Notes under the pieces: generated by a model
The model's input: the letters and a program-made list of their open reading frames with translations, nothing else
Database searches by the model: none
Told to the model about the DNA's origin: nothing
Shown here: positions 48,183 to 58,518 of the stretch, one piece after another
Position numbering within the stretch: the stretch's first letter is position 1
How the letters are laid out: each line of letters starts with the position of its first letter
Assembly (NCBI GenBank): GCA_000711775.1
Contig: ARYC01017931.1
Coordinates: 1-64,000 of the forward strand
From: Oxytricha trifallax
Taxonomy: Eukaryota; Ciliophora; Spirotrichea; Sporadotrichida; Oxytrichidae
Direction: 5' to 3'
DNA length: 64,000 bases
Position numbers and translations under genes: made by a program

Positions 48183-49228
48183 ACTTATTCATTAGTTTAA
48201 ATCTAAAACTTATTTATATACATAAAATCTTCTTTCTCTTGCGCATACTATACTTTTGCTTTATCATCGCTGACTCTTTTAGCAGCAATCTAAATAAAAT
48301 CTACTGTATCTAACTTTAAGTCATGCCTCAAGTGATAGAGTGGTAGTTTCTTGTTGTAGCCTTTCAATAACCCCCAATATAATTCAATTCCATTGAACTG
48401 AGGACTGTAAGGAACATTAAATACAGGTATTATGAATAATCTTTCGTATTCCTTCCTTGAGTCTTTAGTTTTTAACTGACAAGTTATCAACAAATAGAAT
48501 AATCTATTAGTAAGCGTACTTGTCTTCGAGTTATTGCAAGAACTTAATGTATTATTCAGTCTTTATAAAACGAGGGTGAATAGCGTAAGTCTCGAGCCCG
48601 TTTTCTTCACTTATTCCAAAAAGAACAGCATTAGTTTACACCTTAACATTTTAGTCATAAACTTCAATATTAATATACCTCTTGTACCAAGACCTTGATA
48701 TAAAGATATTGAATGTAAATACTGCTTCATCAGCGTGTATGAACTTTATATTATGCTCTTAAGCCCTCTGCATTTAATCGAATATATAATTTAAATTATC
48801 CTTATAAAATGGAACTTTAAAGCTGATCACTCTCTTAATGCGATTGACTGTCTTGTAAGATATTAACATTCTTTTTATTGATATTTGCTATGGATTATGC
48901 AGAGATATGAAGCTCACGGAATTTGCGATAAAACATCATAGCTCTCTAAGCGAGAGAGAAATGAGCCCAGTATTTTAAAGTCTTATCATTAATGAGATAA
49001 TCAATATGATGCTGCTAAAATTTTAGAGGTCTCTTAGGCTTAGAATTAAGTTGCTATCTCTTTAAATTCAATGCTAATAGACAGAGAGATCATAAAGTAG
49101 CAGGAGATTTATGAAGCAGCCTTGCTATAACCGGATAATTCAGAACAAAGTTGAGTTGATCGCTATAATCATCGCATCCATAACGCAACTTAAACAATAA
49201 TTCTATATTTTCACTGTCATATAAAAAC
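48163..49228 (-). pseudogene. TBE transposase (42-kDa type, DDE), frameshifted
   Basis: Minus-strand ciliate-code frames start near 49225 and show the Tc1/mariner-like DDE order: KFIHADEAVFTF (first Asp codon at 48729-48731), LFVDNLSVKN (second Asp at 48486-48488) and NVPYSPQFNGIELYW (Glu at 48383-48385). The Asp-to-Glu spacing is 34 codons after allowing for one indel. The N-terminal part includes KYWAHFSLAQRAMMFYRKF. There are at least four breaks: one frame step near the start, a TGA near 49091, one step near 48905 and one between the second Asp and the Glu. The C-terminal frame stays open to 48011 and overlaps the convergent 22-kDa-type gene. TBE transposases are implicated in germline DNA removal in Oxytricha. 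Confidence 0.85.
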
Positions 49229-49249
49229 CCCAGACCTCGCATATACCAA

Positions 49250-49379
49250 TTAAATTACTAATATTTAAACATTAAATCCCTACATAAACCCTATTAAAAC
49301 CCTAATAAAGTATGCACTAATAGTCTAGTTTCATCAATCAAAAACTCAATCAAACTACTTAAAGGGTTTTGGGTTTTTT
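49250..49379 (-). repeat. TBE right terminal inverted repeat
   Basis: This is the inverted partner of 45231-45359. It retains GGGTTTTGGGTTTTTT at its outer end, a degraded form of the telomere-like unit, and the internal blocks CTAATAAAGTATGCACTA and ACTAATATTTAAACATTAAA. Confidence 0.9.
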
Positions 49380-49382
49380 AAT

Positions 49383-49862
49383 GTCTAATTACAAGACGCG
49401 CTTTATTGATTTTAATAATAGTTCAAATTATAAATTAAATAAGGCAAACTGAAAGAATTCGCAGATTATATTTTAGTAAATGTAAAAGATCTACAACAAT
49501 TTAAAAGATTCATCAATTATGAGATGAATTGGGAAAGAACACGATTTAAACTAAACATGTAAAATACAATATTATTGTGTGTTGCAAAAGCATAAGGAGA
49601 GAATTCCAGATAGAAGGAATTAACAAAGTTAAATAATATTTATAAGACTAGATACTTGGGTCTTAATATATGTATAATCACACAAAACCTCTTAAATAAT
49701 ACTTGGAATGATAAAAAATATAAAGTGTTGTTAATTTGGGACTGGAAAACTCAAATAATCGCATGGAAAAACACGATTATGATAGCACATATAATATTAC
49801 TAAATTTATTTTAAATATAACTCAATTGGTCTGTAGAGAACGAAGATTGGGAGATAAGGAAA
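49383..49862 (+). pseudogene. LINE reverse transcriptase, second part
   Basis: Directly after the TBE the frame reads MSNYKTRFIDFNN if the target site is restored, and then a neighbouring frame opens from 49455 for about 136 codons. That frame contains EFADYILV at 49455-49478 (motif C, normally Ala-Asp-Asp), NWERTRFKLNM (motif D region) and YKTRYLGL with YLGL at 49653-49664 (motif E). The second catalytic Asp is Tyr. The order and spacing are those of a non-LTR reverse transcriptase. The frame runs into the second copy of element E. Confidence 0.65.
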
Positions 49863-50105
49863 ATTATTTTAAAAACAATTAATATTAACTGAAATTATTT
49901 AAGATAGGCTAGAATCATATTTACACACCTTGATTGGTTTATTTTATAAAGAGTAATATAAAGATTTAAATATTTTTAATAATTAGGCCAAACATTATTA
50001 ATTTTCAGCCAATAACAAGCAATAATAAGTTTATTTTTATTTAATTTTTTTAATCTCAAAATCATCGTTCATAATTGACTCATGGAATTATACTTAATTG
50101 GTAGG
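49815..50105. mobile_element. Inverted-repeat element E, copy 2, diverged
   Basis: The block at 49918-49950 (TTTACACACCTTGATTGG and onward) is the reverse complement of the centre of copy 1 at 43324-43595. Both ends can be aligned with the terminal repeats of copy 1 (about 49823-49865 and 50045-50100), with many differences. The AAAACCCC end motif is not preserved. It sits within the LINE C-terminal region. It is older than copy 1 by arm divergence. Confidence 0.6.
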
Positions 50106-51050
50106 AGAGTAAATCTTTAAAATAGAAAAATATTGAAAATATTTGATTATTTTAAAGCGCAAAAAGACAATCCAAAAATGATACTTAAGAATTTAACCCA
50201 AATGAAAAATCTAAACCAGCGAAATAATAAGGGATCATTTTAAAAGAACATGAGAAAAAATAGTTACTGAGTATTGAAAAGTTAATGAGACAAAAAAGAG
50301 TGAATAACCAAATAAAAAGGAAATGATCTATTTAGTTTTAGAAAAATAATTAATAATTAAGGAATAAGTCATTACTGCGGCATTCACAAGATTTTAGTGG
50401 ATGCAACCATATTTACTAATGCTAACCGGTTGAATTTAAAGCATGATGCAAACGAGATTCTCTTAAATAATGTAAAATGATAGAATATTTGACTTAGATA
50501 ATCATAAATAAATAGAGATCATTACGAATATGATATAGTTAGTCTAAAGGATAAGATAATTGGAAGTATATGTGTATTATCATCAAAATAAAAGCTATTT
50601 AAAAAGATTAATATTATAAATAAAAAATTAATTAAAGCAAATTGGAATAAATTAAAGTGCATATTTTAATGTTTATCAAAGAGAAAATTTATTAATAAAA
50701 AATCAAAGAATTAAAATCAATATATTAAATAGAAATGAATAAACAACTCAAATTAACAAAGGAAATATGGAAATAAAGTTGAGTTAGCAACAAAGCAATT
50801 AAATAAGTAAAAAATTTTAACTGGAAATTAATGAGGAAATTGAGAATTAGCACATGTTTAAGTTAAAAAAATGCATTTTTAGACTACAAATTTTCTTTTT
50901 CCTGCTTTTCAAGTCTTTTATTTGAAATTAATCATAGTTTTGTGGCCATAATCATTATAATTAATTTCAGTACTTAACATTATTAAGATTTTTTCAAATT
51001 AAGTCAAAGAAATAGATTAAACATCCGATAAATATTAAATTGGAATAAAA
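50106..51050 (+). pseudogene. LINE C-terminal region, first half
   Basis: Several ciliate-code frames are coding-like: about 50158-50267 (MILKNLTQMKNLNQRN), 50277-50431, and a frame containing GISHYCGIHKILVDATIFTN at about 50362-50421 and YEYDIVSLKDKIIGSICVLS near 50530-50580, with TGAs between. The ATIFTNANR block recalls a SET-domain motif but is more simply part of the LINE protein after the reverse transcriptase. No RNase H motif was recognised. Confidence 0.4.
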
Positions 51051-51700
51051 ATTTTTGGACCTAACTTTAAGAAACCATTTCATGGAGGAACAATCGAGAA
51101 AAGTTCAGACAAATAAATGAGGAGCTGTTCAGCCAGTAAAAAATAACACTTAAATTTACCACAAATGGTTGCATGACAATGGGATACAAATGATAAAAGA
51201 AGCATTAGCGAAATTAACTAGAAAATAATAACGAATAATACGCGAGAGTGTTATTATAATATAGATGAGCTATCCAACTTATAAAAGTACTGTATTAAAT
51301 GAGATAAGATTTATACTTTTACAATTCGAAAATTGATAGTTGAACGGTTAAGTTCAGAGAGAAGACTCATTGCGATTGATGGAGTAAGAATTCATTAATT
51401 GTAAAGAAAGATTCAGCGAGACTATTGAAAAGTCTTGGGGGTAAAAGATTATATATTCATGCATAAATCCTATCCCTAATCTAAAGAGAAATGAGGAAAA
51501 GGGACAGAAAATAGTTAACACAGTTTAAATAGAGAGCGATGAGGGTCAGGGCATGCCTAAGGAAGTCGATTACAATGAAAAGGAAGATAGACGTCTGAGG
51601 TTTACTAATGGAAAATAGAAGTAAGATTGAAAGTGAAGAGCCACACTGCAAACAGAAGATCAAATTTCTCTGATTCTACATTATTAAATGTTTCTTGGGA
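51051..51700 (+). pseudogene. LINE C-terminal region, second half, or separate broken gene
   Basis: Plus-strand frames continue with good protein composition: SWRNNREKFRQINEELFSQQ near 51085, MIKEALAKLTRKQQRIIRES near 51193, and an open frame of about 95 codons from 51334 to a TGA near 51627 (LRLMEQEFINCKERFSETIE; PNLKRNEEKGQKIVNTVQ). TGAs and frame steps separate them. Composition drops to the AT-rich background at about 51.7 kb, which I take as the end of the element. It could instead be a neighbouring gene. The antisense standard-code frame at 51481-51663 is a shadow. Confidence 0.4.
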
Positions 51701-53400
51701 AGTATCTTCAAAATTAAATTTGGATTTTAATTATCTAAGAACTATTATAAAACATTAAAATTATTAACTCCTTATAAAATTATTTTAACTGCTACATTTA
51801 TTTTAAGTTATTATTTTATAACAATTAATTTTTCATAATTTGTTTGTTCTATCAATAATTCATTGTAGAGTTTATAATTTTTTCATTTTCGCATTAAAAA
51901 ATATTAAAAATTATTACCTAATATGAATTAAATAATTTTTTAATAATAATGGAACAATTTTCAACTTAAATCACTAAACTTTAAGGCAAGTATATAAATT
52001 TATAGGAACTAATTTAAATAGAGTTTAATATTTTTATGTTATAAATTTTTTTAAATTAATTGGTTAATTATAGTGATTTTCAACTTTCATCAATAAATTT
52101 TAATTCCAATATATTTTTATTTTTGTTTATAAAATATTTATTGTATTGATTTTTTTTATTTTATATAAATAATTAAACAAAGGTAAAATAACATATATAT
52201 ATATAGATGCACATTTTATTTGAATACTTTTTTTAATTTCATTTTAATACATTGTTCTTGACTTCTGGGCTTCTAATTTTACTGCTTAATGCCTCGTCTC
52301 TCCTTTCTTATGCTGTTCTATCTTTAAAATAAGATACACTATTATAATTTGAGTTTATTCCGTTTCCTGGTTTCATGTTACTTCATCCTAAACATAAACC
52401 TATCTTTGAATAATTACCCTCTAGTTTATCCACATATTACTCGCTTAGAATGTACGGTTTATAAGATAGTATTATGCATAGTGTCTGCTTTTAATTCATT
52501 CTTTAAAACCAATACTTATAAATAACAGCATCATGAATTGAAAATTTGTATAAAATATAATAATTTTATACTTCATTAATTTAAATTTATATTTTACACT
52601 CAAAAATTAAAAAAATAGTTAAAATAAATTATTATTATTAAGTTTGTAGAGTTTAATCAATAAAAAAGATAACAAATTTTTCTAAAAATATTAAAAAATA
52701 ATAATTATAAAAATAAATAATAAATCTTCAATCAGTAACTTCTAAAAATATAGATCTGTGAATAATTATTTATATTTATTATTTAAATCTTATGATTTTA
52801 AACATTTGATTTGATTCTTTATTTTATTAATATTATTCTCATTAACTCTGATTTAATTAAACTTATAAATTTTTATGATTTTTAAAGTGGGTAGGTAATA
52901 TATGCTTTGTTCAAACCTGTTTATTAGATTCAGAAGTTTTTGAAGAGTTAAAGCAAAATAAAATGTTTCTTTTATTTATTAATTTTTGAAATAATTCATA
53001 ACAATTTGGATATTTATATAATATTTATTTTTCTTAAAACTTTGAATGATAATATCATCTCTAAATATTTATAATGCTACCAATATAAATAAATTTAGTG
53101 AAAGTTACTTGCAGTTTTCTTAATAGCATAAAATTTAAACTTAAATGATAAATTCTTCATAAAATAAGCAAGAAATATTACCGATTTATGATTAATTGAC
53201 ACAGTCTCATTCAAGAAAACCCTGACAATTTTTAAGAAATGCATTGCATTAATTAGCCTTTTCTTCGGATATTAACAGTGCATCTTACACAAGCATATTT
53301 TTGATAAAAATATTGCTATATATATATTCAAAGTATATATTAAAAAAAGGAGAATTGAAATATAAATCATAATTTAATTTAATAACTTATTTATTTGAAT
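51701..53400. other. AT-rich stretch, no gene recognised
   Basis: AT-rich DNA. A patch at about 52.26-52.50 kb is slightly GC-richer but gave no convincing frame. No repeats were noticed. Confidence 0.5.
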
Positions 53401-53409
53401 AATTATATA

Positions 53410-53820
53410 ATTTTTACTTTTACTTTATTATGGATTACTTACACAGATGCCAAAAAATATAGTAATCAGTCTTAAGCATTTACCTCTTCACAAAACTTCT
53501 CACTGCGTCAAATAAAATGCGCTTTCAATTCTTATATGTAAATTATACTCTTCAAGAAAGGTTTAATATGCAGATAAAAATCCACACAAATTGCGCAAAA
53601 AACGCTGAAAAAGCAACAGAATTTCTAAAGCTAACTTAAGGTATCTCTATAGGAGTTTTATTGTAGCTACAGAGAGATTTTCTCTAGCATACCAACAGAT
53701 TTATACTATATAGATTAGATTTATTACGATCAATGCTAGCAAGAGGATTTCGATGTCTTTAATGCACTCAAAATTTTTGAGAATAAAAAGTTCTTAGAGA
53801 ATTTAAAATTGTGGTGGTGA
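53410..53820 (+). CDS. Coding-like open frame, function unknown
   Basis: In the ciliate code the frame is open from about 53410 to the TGA at 53818, 137 codons. The later two thirds have clear protein character (CSYREIFSSIPTDLYYIDQI; DFDVFNALKIFENKKFLENL). The base composition rises above background at about 53440, just after TTACTTACACAG, which could be an intron 3' end or the edge of a segment. A second frame starting at the ATG at 53447 is open for 46 codons and overlaps it. No family recognised. It is a candidate macronucleus-destined segment, since the frame ends in a clean TGA stop near the composition change. Confidence 0.45.
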
Positions 53821-56800
53821 AGGATCTTATGCTTATTTTTATATATCTGGAGAGTTCCAATTCTCAAGCCATCTCAAAATTTTATTGTCTTTGCATGATA
53901 AATTACAAATATATTTATTAATTATTGATAAAATACGAAACAATTGTGAAAATTACATTTTTTTTAAATACAAAAATTTCTTAATTTTATTTTCTGGTAA
54001 TAAATAACAATGGAAAAATTTAAAAGTTAATATAAAGGGGTTTGTAACAAACCTTATAAGTATTTTAGATATAAATGATAGTTTAATTTTAATTCTTAAA
54101 TGTAACTTAAATAAAAACTTTAATTTTTACATGAATGATAATTAAATTAATTTGATATCTTTTGAATTAAAAAATTTCATTCTTATTTTTTGAGATTATA
54201 TTTATAAATTATACTTATATTTACTCAAAACACTACTCTTAAAATTATACTAGTAAAAATAATAAGTACTATTTTTAATCGAGAAAGGTTAGTAAATATC
54301 ATGCATTAATTATATTAAAGCCATATTTTGACATTTTCAAACACTTACTTTATTTAATTGTGAGCCGAATTAATACTAGAGAGGTTTCTTGGAGGCCTTA
54401 TATAATATAAGTTATTTAGACTTTTATTATAGGAATATATAATTTTAATCTTTATCTTCATTACTTATTACAATTTTTTAAATTTCAAAATTTATTATAG
54501 ATAATTTCTATATTGAATTTATTTTTCAATTCCCCAATTTTTTTCATACTCTTCTATTTCTTCTTCTAGATAATTTTAAATGATAATTTTTCGATAATAC
54601 TTGTACGGTAGTTATGTTAATTCTTTCCTATTTTATTTTTAATGACCTCTTCCTTTTTAGATATTTTTGAGATAAATCAATGAATATAAAACTTCTGCAG
54701 GCCATCGATTATATTATCCTAATTTAAAACCTTTTAAGCTGGAAATCGTAATAGATTATTATTAAATTTTACAAAGTTTAAAACTATAATTTTATTTATT
54801 AGACCAACATTAAACATTATAAATTAAATACTATTTTTTTATATTAAATTAAGATTCCTTAAATCCTATTTCTTTATTTTTTTAGATTAATGTAAATTGT
54901 GAAACCTCTTAATTAATTAAACATAATTTGATACAAACCAAATATTAAATTATTATAAATATTAGATTTAATATTAATAATTAATTTTATTATTATAATA
55001 AATGTTTTATATCCTAAATAGTGATATATGCTTTTTTGATATTTTTAAATACGTAATTCATTGTATAAATCTCTTTTAATACTCCATACTTTATTTACCA
55101 AGCATAAGGATAAAACTAAATAAGGTATTATTTAGATTAACTTATTTTTTTCAAATAAAAACAATTATAATATGAATAAAACATTGTGTTATTAATAACA
55201 ATAGTATATTAGTTACTTAATCATTCATATAATCAGGAGTATTTAAAAATAACAACTCTCAATTAATAATATGTGTTTAATTTTATATGCAAAGTTTAAT
55301 TAAATCAGATAAATTATTGAAATTTATTAAGCATCTATTAAGATTAGTAATCAATAAACTTGAAATTTAGATTTATTTTGAAATTAATGCCCGAAATCAT
55401 GAAAAGTGTTAACTTCAAATAATTAATCAAGATTTTTAGCACTACACCTTTTCATAAAAACTGTAACTTGTTTTAATTATGTAAAGTAGTTAATTAAAAG
55501 TTTCCTTTGGATGATATTCACAAAAGTTAAATATTTATCTTATCAGCTTTGAGCATAATAGAATTAGAACTTCCTATTCCTATAAAAGGTTAGACATTTA
55601 AAAAATATAACGATAAATCTCAGTATCATATATTTACTTGTTTTAAATAATATTAGAAATTATGAATAAAACATTATCAGTTTTCAATAAATTATATAAA
55701 TAAAAAAGAGAATTAATCTGTTATTCATGTTTTTAATCAATAATTGTTAAAGTACTAATATATTAGATTAATAATCAATAGATTTTATAAAACTACTATT
55801 TTTATTTTATAATATTTTCATTTTGTTTATATTTTATATATTGAGAGAGTGAAACTGATTCTTTTACTGTACAGCACTATCTCTCTATTTATTACTGCTT
55901 TAATTATTTAAATTGATATTTATATATAAAATAATAATTATTTATGTTCTAATATAATTATGAGACATAAATTTTATTGTTGGTTAATTGGTTTATAATG
56001 CAGTAATTTTATTCTCTTATAAATATTTCATAATTAGTGAAAGTTATTCCATTTCAGGAAATTATTAAGAAATAATAGAAAATTATAATTATCTCATTTT
56101 ATAAAATATAAGATAAAATTGAATCTTTAAAATTAAAGACAATAATAAATTCAAAGCCATTAATAGAAACATTCATTAAAGATTTCAATTATTATAATAA
56201 AATTTATATCAACTTTTAAATGAATTAAAATAAGAGTGTAGCAATATTACGCCAATTCCAATTGCTTTTGAGTTTTTGTTTTCCAGATATAAGTTTAAAA
56301 AGCGGCATAATTTTATTTTATAACGGAAATACAGTTAGATATAGGTGTATAATAGCAAATTTTTAATGAAAAAAAAATTGCTAAATAAAATAAAAAAAGA
56401 TAAAGAATAAACTTTTGATTTTAGTATTAAACAGTGATATGTTAAATTTAATTTGAGATTACTCATTATACACACATAAAGTATAAACTTATAAAAATTA
56501 TGAATAGTAAAAATTAAAATGATAAAATATAATAACTATTAATTGCTTTTCATATTTGATTTAATATATAAAAAGATAATTTTAAGCATTTTTTGAATGA
56601 ATTGAAATGGATAATTATGAAATATTATTTTATAAAAAAATATTCTATGAAAATTGTAAAATAAAAAGAATTGATAAATAAAAAAATACTCTCTGTTTTT
56701 AAGTATTAAAAAAATTTTACTTTTATTTAGTGATAAAAGGAAATTAAATTTAAGACATTATGAGAGTCTAGTATGCATAAATTACAAAACTGATATTAAT

Positions 56801-57000
56801 AAAATTATTCAATTTATTATTAAATATAGAATTGTAGTACAAGGTATTATATGAATTATTTTATAATTAAAAATTATAATCTTAGGTTGAAGTGTAATTA
56901 TGCATTTGTATTTCAAGCTATATGAATTAAAAAATTTCATTAGCTGATACAGTAGTTTTATGCTAATAAATATAATTTAAAAATATAGGAAGTATGTACT
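53821..57000. other. AT-rich stretch, no gene recognised
   Basis: AT-rich DNA with no recognised gene or repeat. The first 80 bases after the preceding frame are still somewhat GC-richer and could be a 3' untranslated part. Confidence 0.5.
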
Positions 57001-57003
57001 TAC

Positions 57004-57215
57004 CATATTATTCTTGACTTTCTTTTTCTTGTCTACAACGGAACCAAAAATTTGTCAAAGTACCCCTTATAAAACTAATATGCTGCTCTGCCTAGGCCCA
57101 AGATTTTTTAAAATATGCTAATTATAGAACAATTACTATCCATTAGCAGGTCAGAGTCAATTTATACTATTGTGGGGGCACCTAAAGACCAGGGTATTTG
57201 AACGCTTCAAACTTA
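57004..57215 (-). CDS. Coding-like island, possible exon or MDS, strand uncertain
   Basis: A 210-base island of higher GC in AT-rich DNA. On the minus strand a ciliate-code frame of about 65 codons (IPWSLGAPTIVQIDSDLLMD; AAYQFYKGYFDKFLVPLQ) ends exactly at GTAAGTACAT, a good 5' splice-site sequence. Frames on the + strand and in another minus frame are also free of TGA over most of the island, so neither strand nor frame is proven. If it is an exon, the partner sequence was not found nearby. It may be a single macronucleus-destined segment. Confidence 0.35.
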
Positions 57216-58094
57216 AATATTGGAGAAATCTGAGCACTTTCAATAATATTGATAAAATATAAAAGAATTGTAAATTTAAAAATACAAAATTTAATAACTG
57301 AACTTATATACTTTAATGAATATTACATTCTGACTAAAGACATTCATAAATTAAATAAATGAAAAAATTTTAGGGAATATTAAGATTGCTTAAAAGCTTG
57401 TAATTGTTTTAGCTTAATTCATATTTTGATTTTATCTATTTCCTTATTCATTTATGGTATTACGAAGAGTCTTCATATTAAGTTATTTTCAAACATTCTT
57501 ATGGAAAATTAAAAATGATATATTTATTTATATGTGAGATTAGCTGTTAAGTCATTGCAGTTTGTAAGATTAAAATTTAAATATATATTAGAAAATTTTG
57601 GATATTATCAAGCAAAAAATAATAAAAATATCAAATTGAAGTGTTAAAGTTAGTAATATTAGGTATTTATACTAAATTATAATAAAAAAATGCCAGAGTG
57701 GATTGGTTCACCAAGCGCCTTTTTTTCTAATACTGAAATTTATATATAACCCCATTTTTAATAAAAAAGGAATTTTTTTTATTTGATTATGTTAAAAATG
57801 ATTATGAATATATTTTAAATTTCAATGATTTATGATAGATAATAGAGAATTTAAAATGCGAGACCAAAAATAAAATGATATCTATTTAATAGTTAAGCTC
57901 AATATTAATTAAAATGATTTTTAATTTAAATAAAAAATTTTTGGTTATTAATTTCGATATTTTTGGAAAGATTATTGGTATCTAAAGAACTATTAAAATT
58001 TAAATTAATTTTTCTAAGTCATTAAGAAAAGAGTTATTATTTTAATTATTATTTTGATATTTAGGCTATATTGATAATTTTGATAAATTGTGTA
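57216..58094. other. AT-rich spacer
   Basis: AT-rich DNA without a recognised frame. A short patch at about 57.69-57.72 kb (CCAGAGTGGATTGGTTCACC) stands out locally but could not be assigned. Confidence 0.45.
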
Positions 58095-58518
58095 ATAATA
58101 TTGTAGAAATAAAAACTAAATGGGAATATTATAATTAATTAAATAAATATGATTTAAAATTTGTGGTAGTAAAAGTTGGCTAATTTAAAAGATCGTGGGC
58201 TCATTCGAAAGAGAATCAAAATTAGCTGAATTTTATTATTGGTGGTGCTATATTATCGCATCTATTGAGCGAGATAACTCGACTTTAATTAAACACCTCT
58301 AATTTCAATAAATTATACCTTTACATTAAAGTGAAGTTTTCTCGCTCAATGGATGCGATAAAATAGCACCACCAATAATAAATTCCAGCAAATTTTGATT
58401 CTCTATCGAATGAGCCCAAGATCTTTTAAATTGGTCAACTTTTACTACCACAAATTTTAAATCATATTTATTTACTTAATGATATTATTCCAATTTCGAA
58501 TGTATTTCTAAAATATTT
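58095..58518. mobile_element. Foldback element B, copy 2
   Basis: Inverted arms of about 170-200 bp with a short loop near 58290-58320. It shares with copy 1 (19934-20354) the end TTGTAGAAAT, the block GATTCTCTATCGAATGAG and the inner block GGATGCGATAAAATAG. The two arms here differ from each other more than those of copy 1 do. The copies differ strongly in the centre. This establishes a dispersed family of foldback elements of about 420 bp. Confidence 0.75.

Larger units (their letters stand above)
45228..49382. mobile_element. TBE: Telomere-bearing element (TBE), full length, decayed
   Basis: The element spans 45231-49379 (4149 bp) with 3-base AAT duplications at 45228-45230 and 49380-49382. 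Its terminal inverted repeats of about 129 bp begin CAAAGCCCCAAAACCCC on the left and AAAAAACCCAAAACCC on the right (read inward). Known Oxytricha TBEs are 4.1 kb, have C4A4-bearing ends, duplicate A-N-T and carry 42-, 22- and 57-kDa genes; all are matched here. Gene order is zinc-finger/kinase (minus), 22-kDa type (plus), transposase (minus). Each gene has frameshifts or in-frame TGAs. The two ends differ at several positions, including loss of the C4 pattern on the right, so it is not a fresh insertion. Confidence 0.9.
43143..51700 (+). mobile_element. Decayed LINE (non-LTR retrotransposon) carrying nested insertions
   Basis: A series of + strand ciliate-code frames follows the order expected of a LINE: an endonuclease-like region (43.6-44.6 kb), reverse-transcriptase blocks (44.8-45.23 and 49.38-49.9 kb) and a long C-terminal region (50.1-51.7 kb). 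Three insertions interrupt it: the inverted-repeat element E at 43324-43595, the TBE at 45231-49379 and a second E copy at about 49.8-50.1 kb. Without them it would be about 3.9 kb. Frame steps and TGAs show it is dead. The outer ends are approximate, and neither a target duplication nor a poly-A tail was identified. Confidence 0.65.

Noticed and set aside
50362-50440. Resemblance of VDATIFTNANR...HDAN to a SET-domain motif
   Set aside because: The spacing and the conserved Asn-His-Ser-Cys are wrong, frames break on both sides, and the position within the LINE downstream of the reverse transcriptase gives a simpler explanation.
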